From positions 1,307,001-1,371,000 of the forward strand of contig NZ_JONW01000005.1 in NCBI RefSeq assembly GCF_000712075.1: 64,000 nt of DNA, in the 5' to 3' direction. The translations under genes were made by a program, and so were the position numbers. This DNA is from Caulobacter sp. UNC358MFTsu5.1. Its GTDB lineage: Bacteria > Pseudomonadota > Alphaproteobacteria > Caulobacterales > Caulobacteraceae. Below are positions 14,915-22,949 of this stretch, piece after piece. Numbering within the stretch: position 1 is the first letter of the stretch; every line of letters starts with the position of its first letter. Under the pieces are notes generated by a model that worked only from the letters and a program-made list of their open reading frames with translations, did not search any database and had not been told where the DNA came from.

Positions 14915-16019
14915 TCAGGGTGTCGGAGATGCCCAGGGCGGCGCGCTGATCGGCCGGGATCGAGGCGTGGGTCATGATGGCCGGATGCTCGATCAGGCTC
15001 TCGACCCCGCCCAGGCTTTCCGCGAGCGTGAACAGCCGCGTGCGCTCCAGCATCCGCCGGGCGGTGTTCACGTCGCCCTTCAGCTCCACCGAGATGATCC
15101 CGCCGAAGCCGCCCAGCATCTGGCGCTTGGCCAGCTCGTGCTGCGGATGGCTGGGCAGGCCGGGATAGATCACCCGCTCGACGTCCTTGCGGGTGGACAG
15201 CCACCTGGCGATGGCCAGGGCGCTGTCGCAGGCCCGCTGCATCCGTAGGGCCAGGGTCTTGACCCCGCGCAGGGCCAGGAAGCTGTCGAACGGCCCCAGC
15301 ACCGCCCCGACGGCGTTCTGCAGGAACTTCAGCTTCTCGGCGATCTCGGCGTTGTCGCCCACCACCGCCACCCCGGCCACCACGTCGGAGTGGCCGTTCA
15401 GGTACTTGGTGGCCGAGTGCATGACGATGTCGAAGCCCAGCTCCAGCGGCCGCTGGACGAACGGGCTGGCGAAGGTGTTGTCGGCCACGGTGATCAGGCC
15501 GTGCTTCTTGGCCAGGGCCGCGATGCCGGAGAGGTCCGCCAGGCGCAGCATCGGGTTGGTGGGCGTCTCGACCCAGATCATCTTCGTGGCCGGCGTGATC
15601 GCGGCCTCGATCGCGGCCAGGTCGCCCATGTCGACGAAGCTGAACGTCAGGCCCGCCGAGCGCTTGCGCACCTTGTCGAACAGCCGGAACGAGCCGCCGT
15701 AGAGGTCGTCGCTGGCGATCACGTGCGCGCCGCTGTCCAGGATCTCCAGGATCGTCGAGGCCGCCGCCAGGCCCGAGGCGAAGGCGAAGCCGGCCGCGCC
15801 GCTCTCCAGGTCGGCGATGCAGCGCTCGAAGGCGAAGCGGGTCGGGTTGTGGCTGCGGCTGTACTCGAAGCCCTTGTGCTCGCCCGGGCTGGACTGGACG
15901 TAGGTCGAGGTCGCGTAGATCGGGACCATCACCGCCCCGGTCGTCGGATCGGGGAACTGGCCGCCGTGGATCGTGCGGGTGGCGAAGGCCAGGCGGTTCT
16001 TGCCGGGAACGTCGGTCAT
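14844..16019 (-). CDS. Cystathionine gamma-lyase / gamma-synthase-family PLP enzyme
   Basis: This Cys/Met-metabolism PLP enzyme has 391 residues, with the cofactor Lys205 in HSATKYLNGHSDVVAG and the substrate-binding YSRSHNPTR segment near residue 54. The GLAAASTIL and DDLYGGSFRLF regions are also typical. Gamma-lyase, gamma-synthase and O-acylhomoserine sulfhydrylase cannot be separated reliably by eye. The neighbouring cystathionine beta-synthase on the same strand makes gamma-lyase in reverse transsulfuration (homocysteine to cysteine) the best inference. A GCTACAAA element at 16050-16057 may be its -10. The two pathway genes are separated by an opposite-strand sulfotransferase gene. Confidence 0.85.
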   Translation of the reverse strand: MTDVPGKNRLAFATRTIHGGQFPDPTTGAVMVPIYATSTYVQSSPGEHKGFEYSRSHNPTRFAFERCIADLESGAAGFAFASGLAAASTILEILDSGAHVIASDDLYGGSFRLFDKVRKRSAGLTFSFVDMGDLAAIEAAITPATKMIWVETPTNPMLRLADLSGIAALAKKHGLITVADNTFASPFVQRPLELGFDIVMHSATKYLNGHSDVVAGVAVVGDNAEIAEKLKFLQNAVGAVLGPFDSFLALRGVKTLALRMQRACDSALAIARWLSTRKDVERVIYPGLPSHPQHELAKRQMLGGFGGIISVELKGDVNTARRMLERTRLFTLAESLGGVESLIEHPAIMTHASIPADQRAALGISDTLIRLSVGIEDCEDLIADLSEALAT

Positions 16020-16152
16020 GGGGCGACTCTCACTGGAGGGCTAGGACGGTTTGTAGCGAATTTCCGGTGCGGGAAGCGACCGCCGCGGCGCAAAGGCCCG
16101 GGATCTCGGGGCTCAAAAAGCTTCCGGATGCTGTTGAGCGCGCCAAGGGGCT

Positions 16153-16983
16153 GTGTCAGATACCACCTTGGATAGATTATTGAGTAAGGCCGTGGTTTCA
16201 ATGCCTGTTGAGTTTCGCACAAACCTTTTCTTCCTTCATATTCCAAAGACCGCTGGAACCAGCTTCGTGGACACCCTGAAGCCCTGGTTTCCAGAATACA
16301 GCCGTGCGAACTATATCGAAGGCCTGTCGCCGAACGACCGAATGGAGTTGTCCGGCAAGCAATTCATATCGGGACATATCTTCTTCGACGAAATCCGGCG
16401 TCTTCCGTATATTTCGGAGTATTCTTTGGTTTCGGTTTTCCGGGACCCCTATGCTCGCCTGGCGTCCCATATCCGATACATGGATCGCTACAATCAGACC
16501 GAGTATGAGGCGGCCTTCAACCACCTTGGCGACGATCTGAAGGCGATCGTCAGGACCATCGGGCAACTGGATTTTCAGCGACCGGACGATTTGGAGCGCC
16601 TGTTCGCCAAGCTCCCGGCCTGGGGACGCGCCGCCTACGAGAACTGCCAGACCCGCTTCCTGGTCTGCGACCTGGAATCGACCGTCGCCTCGCCGTACGA
16701 GGACCTGCCGGACGGCGCGCTCGACCTCGCCCTGGAACGCCTGGAGTCGCTGGACCTGATCGGCATCAGCGAGGCGCTGGACACCACGGTCGGACGCCTG
16801 GCCGCGCTTCTGGGCCGACCGACCGCCCTCGCGCCGCGCTCGAACACCGCCTCGTCCGCCCGAGCGCTCGACCACACCGATCCGCGCATCCGCGAAGTGA
16901 TGCGCCCGCTTCTCGGCCTTGACGAGGCGGTCTACGCCCGCGCCAAGACGCTGTTCGACCAGCGCCTCGACGTCGCGATCTGA
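16153..16983 (+). CDS. Sulfotransferase family-2-like protein
   Basis: Predicted to transfer sulfate from PAPS to a sugar or other acceptor. The diagnostic 5'-phosphosulfate loop FFLHIPKTAGTSF lies near residue 27, and SVFRDPYARLASHIRYM near residue 95 matches the 3'-phosphate-binding Arg/Ser motif. Together they cover both PAPS sites in a 276-residue protein. Start is uncertain: GTG at 16153 has AAGGGG immediately upstream, whereas ATG at 16201 is the conventional alternative. The first 400 bases are clearly less GC-rich than the rest of the gene and than neighbours. The gene interrupts the cysteine-metabolism pair, suggesting insertion by transfer. Acceptor is unknown; LPS sugars are possible. 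Confidence 0.75.
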   Translation: MSDTTLDRLLSKAVVSMPVEFRTNLFFLHIPKTAGTSFVDTLKPWFPEYSRANYIEGLSPNDRMELSGKQFISGHIFFDEIRRLPYISEYSLVSVFRDPYARLASHIRYMDRYNQTEYEAAFNHLGDDLKAIVRTIGQLDFQRPDDLERLFAKLPAWGRAAYENCQTRFLVCDLESTVASPYEDLPDGALDLALERLESLDLIGISEALDTTVGRLAALLGRPTALAPRSNTASSARALDHTDPRIREVMRPLLGLDEAVYARAKTLFDQRLDVAI

Positions 16984-17015
16984 CAGGCGGCGCCCCGAGC
17001 GCGCCCCAAGGTCCA

Positions 17016-18416
17016 TCAGGCGCTCATGCGCAGGTGGTTGATCAGGTCGACGCGGGTGATCACGCCCACGAACTCGTCGCCGTCGCAGACCAGGGCCACC
17101 TCGTCGCGATCGAACACTTCCGGCAAGGCGTCGACGCCCTGGGTGGATTGCAGCGTGTTGACCGCCTTGGTCATCGCCTTGCCGACCAGGGTCTTGAACT
17201 TGGGGCCCCGATCGTCGTCCGCGCCCTCGACGGCGGCCAGGATGTCGCTCTCGTCCAGGATGCCGACCAGCTTGCCGTGGTCCACCACCGGCAGCTGGCT
17301 GATATCGCTGCTGCGCATGCGGTTGTAGGCGGTCAGCAGGGTGTCGTCCGGCCCGATGGCGATCACCCCGCCGTCGGCGTAGCGCTTGGCGATCAGGTCG
17401 CGCAGGTCGCCATGCAGCTCGCGCTGATCGAAGCCGTGGGCCGCCAGCCACAGGTCGTTGAACATCTTGGTCAGGTACTTGGCCCCGGTGTCGCAGACCA
17501 GGGTGACCACCCGCTTCGGCTCGGTCTGTTCGCGGCAGTAGCGCAGGGCCGCCGCCAGCAGGGTGCCCGAGGACGAGCCGGCCAGCACGCCCTCCTTGCG
17601 CAGCAGCAGGCGGGCGGTGTCGACGCTCTCGCGGTCGCTGATCGAATAGGCGTGCTTGACGAAGCTCATCTCGGCCACGGCCGGGATGAAGTCCTCGCCG
17701 ATGCCCTCGACGATCCACGAGCCGGCCTCGCCGTAGCTGCCGGTGGCCACGTATTCGCAGAGGATCGAGCCGACCGGGTCGGCCAGCACCATCCGCGTCT
17801 TGGGCGAGTGCTGGGCCATGAAGCGGCCGATGCCCGTCAGGGTGCCGCCGGAGCCGACGCCAACCACCACCGCGTCGACGTCGCCGTCCATCTGCTCGAA
17901 GATCTCGGGCGCGGTCGTGGTCTCGTGGGCCTTCGGGTTGGCCGGGTTCTCGAACTGGTTGACGTAGATCGCGCCGGGGATCGACTGGGCCAGGGTCTGG
18001 GCCATGTCCTGGTAGTAGTCCGGGTGGCCCTTGCCGACGTCGCTGCGGGTCAGGCGCACGTCCACGCCCATGGCCCGCAGGTGCAGGATCTTCTCCCGCG
18101 CCATCTTGTCGGGCACCACCAGGATCAGCTTGTAGCCCTTCAGGGTCGCCACCTGGGCCAGGCCCAGGCCCGTGTTGCCGGCCGTCGCCTCGATGATCGT
18201 CCCGCCCGGCTTGAGGCTGCCGTCCGCTTCCGCCGCCTCGATCATCGAGCGGGCCACGCGGTCCTTGATCGAGCCGCCGGGGTTCTGGTTCTCGAGCTTC
18301 AGGAACAGCCGGCAGGGGCCGGTGTCGAGGTTGCGGACCTCGATCATCGGCGTGCGGCCGATCAGATCGAGCGCGGAACCGACGACCGGAGGAAGGGCGG
18401 ATTTGGGGTCGTTCAT
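17016..18416 (-). CDS. Cystathionine beta-synthase with C-terminal CBS domain pair
   Basis: It condenses homocysteine with serine to cystathionine, the first step of reverse transsulfuration. The 466-residue protein has a fold-type II PLP domain with Lys51 in NPGGSIKDR, the GNTGLGLA asparagine loop, and the phosphate-binding GVGSGGTLTGIG. It is followed by two CBS modules (about residues 340-400 and 405-465) that usually bind adenosyl ligands and set activity. The tail distinguishes it from plain cysteine synthase. It is transcribed in the same direction as the gamma-lyase-type gene at 14844, with a foreign-looking gene between them. There is no obvious ribosome site before the ATG. Confidence 0.88.
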   Translation of the reverse strand: MNDPKSALPPVVGSALDLIGRTPMIEVRNLDTGPCRLFLKLENQNPGGSIKDRVARSMIEAAEADGSLKPGGTIIEATAGNTGLGLAQVATLKGYKLILVVPDKMAREKILHLRAMGVDVRLTRSDVGKGHPDYYQDMAQTLAQSIPGAIYVNQFENPANPKAHETTTAPEIFEQMDGDVDAVVVGVGSGGTLTGIGRFMAQHSPKTRMVLADPVGSILCEYVATGSYGEAGSWIVEGIGEDFIPAVAEMSFVKHAYSISDRESVDTARLLLRKEGVLAGSSSGTLLAAALRYCREQTEPKRVVTLVCDTGAKYLTKMFNDLWLAAHGFDQRELHGDLRDLIAKRYADGGVIAIGPDDTLLTAYNRMRSSDISQLPVVDHGKLVGILDESDILAAVEGADDDRGPKFKTLVGKAMTKAVNTLQSTQGVDALPEVFDRDEVALVCDGDEFVGVITRVDLINHLRMSA

Positions 18417-18517
18417 GGCGCAACTCGGCGACAGAGAGAAATGATCTCCCTATCTAGGCCGGTTTTGTGAAAGCGCAAACAGCGTTACGCGAGCTTGGCC
18501 GCAACCCCTTGCCGGGC

Positions 18518-18570
18518 CTAGAGCGTGGCGGCCGAAAGTGTGAGCGGTTTCGGCGCCCGCCACGCTCTAG
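18518..18570. repeat. Palindromic intergenic element (outer CTAGAGCGTGGCGG arms)
   Basis: Outer arms CTAGAGCGTGGCGG and CCGCCACGCTCTAG-like pair almost completely, and an inner CCGAAA/TTTCGG pair closes a second stem. The element can form a long hairpin on either strand. It lies between CBS and a small gene. Such dispersed palindromes are common between Caulobacter genes; copy number cannot be judged here. Confidence 0.55.
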
Positions 18571-18580
18571 ATGCTTGATC

Positions 18581-18621
18581 TGAGCCTTTTAGACGCCTCA
18601 CATCGTGAGGCTAAAGGCTCA
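18581..18621 (-). terminator. Imperfect hairpin at the 3' end of the 77-residue gene
   Basis: TGAGCCTTTTAGACGCCTCA pairs imperfectly with TGAGGCTAAAGGCTCA across a short CATCG loop. The stop codon of the minus-strand gene (18619-18621) lies at its edge, so it could end that transcript. A run of T after the stem is weak. Confidence 0.35.
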
Positions 18622-18852
18622 GGCTCCGCAGGCGCCGAGCCGATCCATCCGCCATTCGCGGGCGAACTTGCGGCCCACCACGGCGTCCTCGAACACCACC
18701 TTGCGGCGCTCGCCCGACAGGTCCGGGGCGTCGTGGATCATCACGAAGGGGAAGCCGTTGCGGGCCAGGAAATCCCGGACGAATCCCGAGAAGCGCAGGG
18801 CCTCCTCGGCGGAGGCGATGCAGATCTCGACGGCGAGGTCGGCGGCGTTCAT
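18619..18852 (-). CDS. Small protein of unknown function, 77 residues
   Basis: I do not recognise this protein. It starts MNAADLAVEICIASAEEALR, is neutral to acidic in the first half, and ends with a short basic segment (RKFAREWRMDRLGACGA). No membrane helix or signal is visible; a small alpha/beta fold is likely. A GGGAGCG ribosome site precedes the ATG at 18852 by five bases, which with typical codon use supports a real gene. The phrase FVRDFLARNGFPFVMIHDAP suggests a helix-strand unit. A hairpin closes the 3' end. It stands alone between CBS and the transaldolase gene. Confidence 0.6.
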   Translation of the reverse strand: MNAADLAVEICIASAEEALRFSGFVRDFLARNGFPFVMIHDAPDLSGERRKVVFEDAVVGRKFAREWRMDRLGACGA

Positions 18853-18922
18853 GGCGCGCTCCCGAAAGCGGTTACTGGGAGCCTAACGCATGAACTCGCA
18901 AATGCGAACAACCTTCGCAGGT

Positions 18923-18958
18923 GCAAAAATAAAACGGCCCCGGATCGCTCCGGGGCCG
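18923..18958 (-). terminator. Rho-independent terminator of the transaldolase gene
   Basis: A perfect 9-bp stem (CGGCCCCGG and its complement, 18935-18943 and 18950-18958) has a six-base loop. Read on the minus strand it is followed by a T-rich tract, TTTTATTTTT. It lies 44 bases beyond the stop of the gene at 19002. Confidence 0.8.
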
Positions 18959-19001
18959 CTCGAGGGATCGGAGGCGGTCGGAACCGCCTGGAGGATCGCC
19001 G

Positions 19002-19655
19002 TTACAGGATGGATTGGCCCGTGCCGGCCCAGTCCTTCAGGAACTGCTCCAGGCCCTTGTCGGTCAGAGGATGCTTGAACAGATCGCCGAACACGGCCGG
19101 CGGGATGGTCACCACGTCGGCGCCGACGATGGCCGCGTCCTTGACGTGGGCGACGTTGCGCACCGAGGCGGCCAGGATCTCGGTCTCGTAGCCGTAGTTG
19201 TCATAGATGGCGCGGATGTCGCGGATCAGGTCCATGCCGTCGAAGCCGTAGTCGTCCAGGCGGCCGATGAACGGCGAGACGAAGGTCGCGCCGGCCTTGG
19301 CGGCCAGCAGGGCCTGGGTCGGCGAGAAGCACAGGGTGACGTTGGTCGAGATGCCCTCGCCGGCGAAGGCGGCGCAGGCGATCAGGCCGTCGCGGGTCAG
19401 CGGGATCTTCACGACCACGTTGGGGGCGATGCCGGCCAGCTTCTTGCCCTCGGCGATCATGGCGTCGGCGGTGGTGGCGGCGACCTCGGCGCTGATCGGG
19501 CCCGGCACCAGGTCGCAGATCTCGGCGATCACCTCGAGCATCGGACGGCCCGCCTTGGCGATCAGGGTCGGGTTGGTGGTCACCCCGTCCACCAGGCCGG
19601 TGGCGGCCAGGTCGGCGATGACCTTGGTGTCGGTGCTGTCGAGGAAGATCTGCAT
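19002..19655 (-). CDS. tal: TalC-type transaldolase (fructose-6-phosphate aldolase-like)
   Basis: A class I aldolase of the small transaldolase family, acting in the non-oxidative pentose phosphate pathway (sedoheptulose-7-P plus glyceraldehyde-3-P). The 217-residue length fits the TalC/FSA type rather than the 310-residue TalB type. Visible marks are the N-terminal [21 protein letters not shown], the Schiff-base Lys in [10 protein letters not shown] near residue 85, and [19 protein letters not shown]. The ending [18 protein letters not shown] is typical. Transaldolase and FSA activity differ by single residues, so transaldolase is the likelier but not certain label. Transketolase is encoded at 25198. 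Confidence 0.88.
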   Translation of the reverse strand: MQIFLDSTDTKVIADLAATGLVDGVTTNPTLIAKAGRPMLEVIAEICDLVPGPISAEVAATTADAMIAEGKKLAGIAPNVVVKIPLTRDGLIACAAFAGEGISTNVTLCFSPTQALLAAKAGATFVSPFIGRLDDYGFDGMDLIRDIRAIYDNYGYETEILAASVRNVAHVKDAAIVGADVVTIPPAVFGDLFKHPLTDKGLEQFLKDWAGTGQSIL

Positions 19656-19729
19656 GGGTCTGCGCTTTGTTTTGGGGGTTTCAGGCTCGTTTATCCGCCC
19701 AGGCCCTCCGCGCCAAGCGGGGAAAGTCC

Positions 19730-20269
19730 CTAGGACGGGTTCGGCGGGAACCGGTCGCCCAGGCTTTCGCGCAGGAAGGCCAGCAGGTCGCCGCCGCGGA
19801 ACCGCAGGCCCTCGACCCCCGCCCGGCGGGCCGCCTCGACGTCCGAACCCTTGTCGCCGACCAGCACGGTCTCCTCCGGCGCCAGCGACCAGTCGGCCAG
19901 GCCGCGCAGGATCATGCCGGGATTGGGCTTGCGGTCGGGATGGTCGGGATGGCGATAGCGCGCGTCGACGGCGTCCTCGTGATGGGGCGCGACATAGAAG
20001 GCGTCGATCCGGCCGCCCGCCTCGGCCAGTCCGGCCTGCAGGGCGTCGTGAAAGAGGTCGACCTGGGCCTCGGTGAAATAGCCCCGCGCCACGCCCGACT
20101 GGTTGGTGACGACCAGCACCTTCACGCCGGCCGCGTTCAGCGCCGCCACCGCCTGGCGCGCGCCATCGACCCAGTCCAGCCGTTCGGGCTCGCAGACATA
20201 GCCGTGGTCGAGGTTCAGCACCCCGTCGCGATCGAAGAAGACGGCTTTCAGCGGCGCTTTTCCGGACAT
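19730..20269 (-). CDS. gmhB: HAD-family sugar phosphatase, GmhB-like (heptose bisphosphate phosphatase)
   Basis: It probably removes the C7 phosphate from D-glycero-manno-heptose 1,7-bisphosphate for ADP-heptose synthesis. The 179-residue protein has the HAD nucleophile motif FFDRDGVLN, the second motif [13 protein letters not shown], the lysine motif RKPNPGM and the Mg-binding [11 protein letters not shown]. The Cys/His zinc-binding loop usual in E. coli GmhB is missing here: the equivalent segment reads [17 protein letters not shown] and has no cysteine. That could alter substrate or stability, so a related histidinol-phosphatase or other sugar phosphatase role remains open. HldE, the enzyme on either side of this step, is encoded at 59920. 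Confidence 0.75.
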   Translation of the reverse strand: MSGKAPLKAVFFDRDGVLNLDHGYVCEPERLDWVDGARQAVAALNAAGVKVLVVTNQSGVARGYFTEAQVDLFHDALQAGLAEAGGRIDAFYVAPHHEDAVDARYRHPDHPDRKPNPGMILRGLADWSLAPEETVLVGDKGSDVEAARRAGVEGLRFRGGDLLAFLRESLGDRFPPNPS

Positions 20270-20400
20270 GGTCCCGCCTTACGCCAGGGCCGGCGACGCC
20301 ACAAGACGGGCAAGGCGCGCGGGGTTGGCGAACCCGGGCGCGACGGCCTAGAACGGCCCCAGCCTACGATCTCCGCCCCAGGGCCGCCCAAGGATCACCG

Positions 20401-21558
20401 ATGACCGACGACTTCGCCCGCCTCGTCCGCCTGCGCGACGAGCTCAAGGCCTGGGCCCTGGAGCACGCCTTCCCGGTCTGGTGGGAGGTCGGCGCCGACA
20501 AGGTCCAGGGCGGGTTCTTCGAGAAGATCGCCCTGGACGGGACGCCGGTCGAGGCCCCGCGCCGGGCCCGGGTCCAGCCGCGCCAGATCTATTCCTACGC
20601 CGTGGCCGGCCTGCTGGGCTGGGACGGCCCGTGGAAGCGGGCCCTGGAGCACGGGCTGGACTTCTATCTGGGCAAGTACCGTCGCCCGGACGGCTTCATG
20701 CGCACCCTGGTGGCCAGCGACGGCTCCCCCCTGGACGACAAGGTCGACCTCTACGACCAGGCCTTCGGCCTGTTCGGCCTGGCCATGGCCAGTTCGGTGC
20801 TGCCCGAGCGCGCCGACCTGCCGGCCCTGGCGGTCGACCTGCGCCAGGCCCTCTACGCCAAGCTCAAGCACCCCGTGGCCGGCTTCGAGGAGAGCAACCC
20901 GCGCACCCTGCCCCTGCTGTCCAACCCGCACATGCACCTGTTCGAGGCCAGCCTGGCCTGGGTGGAGGCCGGCGGCGACGCCCAATGGCGGGCCATGGCC
21001 GACGAGATCGCCGAGCTGGCCCTGGCCAGGTTCATCGATCCGAAGAGCGGCGGCCTGCGCGAATACTACGACGGCGACTGGAACCCCGCCCCCGGCGTCC
21101 AGGGCCGGATCGTCGAGCCGGGCCACCAGTTCGAATGGGCCTGGCTGCTGCTGCGCTGGGGCAAGCTGGCGGGACGCGACGACGCCGTGGCCGCCGCCCT
21201 GCGCCTGATCGCCATCGGCGACGGCCCCGGCGTCGATCCGGCCCGCGGCGTGGCGATCTTCTCGCTGCTGGACGACATGAGCGTGCACGACGACGTGGCG
21301 CGGCTGTGGGCCCAGACCGAGCGGATCAAGGCCGGGGTGCTGGCCGCCCTGACCACCGGCGACGACCGCTGGTGGACCACCGCCGCCGAGGGCGCCGAGG
21401 GGCTGATCAAGTATTTCGACGTGCCGGTGAAGGGGCTGTGGCGCGACAAGCTCCAGGCCGACGGGACCTTCGTCGACGAAGCCGCGCCGGCCAGCTCGTT
21501 CTACCACATCGTCTGCGCGATCCTGGAGCTGGACCGGGCGGTCAGCGCCAGATCGTGA
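20401..21558 (+). CDS. AGE-family sugar epimerase/isomerase
   Basis: A member of the N-acylglucosamine 2-epimerase superfamily (alpha6/alpha6 barrel), 385 residues. Members interconvert N-acetylglucosamine/N-acetylmannosamine, glucose/mannose or mannose-6-P/fructose-6-P. The sequence shows RQIYSYAVAGLLGW, DLYDQAFGLFGLAMA, NPHMHLFEASLAW and EPGHQFEWAWLLLRW, the last holding the conserved His and Glu of the active site. AAGGATC provides a ribosome site. The neighbour, convergent by 17 bases, is mannose-1-phosphate guanylyltransferase, so a mannose or mannose-6-phosphate isomerase role is the likeliest inference. Substrate is not decided by sequence. Confidence 0.8.
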   Translation: MTDDFARLVRLRDELKAWALEHAFPVWWEVGADKVQGGFFEKIALDGTPVEAPRRARVQPRQIYSYAVAGLLGWDGPWKRALEHGLDFYLGKYRRPDGFMRTLVASDGSPLDDKVDLYDQAFGLFGLAMASSVLPERADLPALAVDLRQALYAKLKHPVAGFEESNPRTLPLLSNPHMHLFEASLAWVEAGGDAQWRAMADEIAELALARFIDPKSGGLREYYDGDWNPAPGVQGRIVEPGHQFEWAWLLLRWGKLAGRDDAVAAALRLIAIGDGPGVDPARGVAIFSLLDDMSVHDDVARLWAQTERIKAGVLAALTTGDDRWWTTAAEGAEGLIKYFDVPVKGLWRDKLQADGTFVDEAAPASSFYHIVCAILELDRAVSARS

Positions 21559-22858
21559 CCAACAGGACCGACGCCGGGCCGGCGGCGGCGGCGGTCGGGC
21601 TGACGAGCTCGAGACGGTCGCCCGCCGTTGCGGCGCGGCCGTCCAGCGTCACCTCGCCGGACAGGACCTGGACGCTGGCGGCCGGCAGCGTCGCCGCCGC
21701 GCCCGCCTCGAATCGCCAGAGCTCGACGCCGGCCTGGTCGGTATAGGTCACCGACCGCCGCTCGACCCCGCCGCCGCTGACCGTCGAGTGACGCTCGGCC
21801 AGGTCGCGGCCCTTGGCCTTGAGCCCGTCGACCAGCGCCTTGACCGCCTGGGCGTCGTCGCGGCGGCAGACCAGGACGGCGTCGGGTTCGGCGACGATCA
21901 TCAGGTCGCTGACCCCGATCGCGCCGACGAAGGGGCCGGTCGAGCGGGCCAGGACGCCGGTGGTGTCGACCAGGGTCACGTCGCCCTGGGCCGCGTTGCC
22001 GGCGCCGTCCTGCGGCGAGGCGCCCCAGATCGCGTCCCAGGCGCCCAGGTCCGACCAGTCGAAAGCGGCCGGCACGACGGCGGCCTTGTCTGTGCGCTCC
22101 ATCACCGCGTAGTCGATCGAGATGCTGGCGGCGCGGGCGAACCCCGTCGCGTCCAGCCGCACCAGACCGGGCTCGACCACCGCGTCGGCGAACGCCGCCC
22201 GGGCGCCCTCGGCCACGGTCGGCTCGAATCTGCGGAGCTCGCCCAGCAGGGTCGCGGCCTGGAAGGCGAAGTTGCCGCTGTTCCACAGATAGCCCTCGGC
22301 GACGTAGCGGCGGGCGGTCTCCAGGTCGGGCTTCTCGACGAAGGCGGCGACCCGGAACACGCCCTGGTCGGCCGGCTCGCCCGGACGGATGTAGCCGAAG
22401 CCCGTGGCCGGGCCGGTGGGCCGCACGCCGAACGTGACGATCAGGCCCTGGCCGGCCGCGGCCGCCGCCACCCGCGCGGCCTCGCGGAACGCCTCGGGCT
22501 CGCCGACATGGTGATCGGCGGCCAGCATCAGCATCACCCCGCTAGGATCCAGGCGCTCGACCAGGACGGCCGCGGCGGCGACGGCCGGGGCGGAATTGCG
22601 GGCCTGGGGCTCGACCAGCACCGTGATCGCGGCCCCGATCTCGCGGGCCTGGTCGCGGACCATCTCGACCATGCCCGCCCCGGTGACGACGATGACGTCG
22701 CGGTCCTGGGCCAGGTCGCGGACCCGCAGCAGGGTTTCCTGGAAGCTCGAATGGGCGCCCAGCAGCTTCAGGAACTGCTTGGGGCGGTCGGGACGGGACG
22801 CCGGCCACAGGCGCGTGCCCGCGCCGCCGCACAGGATGACGGGAAAGATGGCGGTCAC
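21542..22858 (-). CDS. manC: Mannose-1-phosphate guanylyltransferase
   Basis: It makes GDP-mannose from GTP and mannose-1-phosphate, feeding mannose, fucose or perosamine residues in surface polysaccharide. The GTG at 22858 was chosen: GGGGAAG lies five bases upstream and the product then starts immediately before FPVILCGGAGTRLWPASR. A longer in-frame start would add an unlikely basic tail. Other marks are PKQFLKLLG, LEPQARNSAPA as LVEPQARNSAP, VEKPDLETA and FDWSDLGAWDA. At 438 residues it keeps a beta-helix tail but shows no second isomerase domain. No regulator is seen. Confidence 0.88.
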   Translation of the reverse strand: MTAIFPVILCGGAGTRLWPASRPDRPKQFLKLLGAHSSFQETLLRVRDLAQDRDVIVVTGAGMVEMVRDQAREIGAAITVLVEPQARNSAPAVAAAAVLVERLDPSGVMLMLAADHHVGEPEAFREAARVAAAAAGQGLIVTFGVRPTGPATGFGYIRPGEPADQGVFRVAAFVEKPDLETARRYVAEGYLWNSGNFAFQAATLLGELRRFEPTVAEGARAAFADAVVEPGLVRLDATGFARAASISIDYAVMERTDKAAVVPAAFDWSDLGAWDAIWGASPQDGAGNAAQGDVTLVDTTGVLARSTGPFVGAIGVSDLMIVAEPDAVLVCRRDDAQAVKALVDGLKAKGRDLAERHSTVSGGGVERRSVTYTDQAGVELWRFEAGAAATLPAASVQVLSGEVTLDGRAATAGDRLELVSPTAAAAGPASVLLVTIWR

Positions 22859-22949
22859 GGAATCTTCCCCGAGGGCGCGTCGTCGAGCTTCGTCATGCGC
22901 CTTCCTAGCACGCCGCAACCCGACCGGAACACGGGACCGCCCCGCTGAC

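Noticed and set aside
16020-17015. Insertion sequence or genomic island around the sulfotransferase
   Set aside because: No transposase, target duplication, terminal inverted repeats or tRNA site is visible; only composition is atypical.
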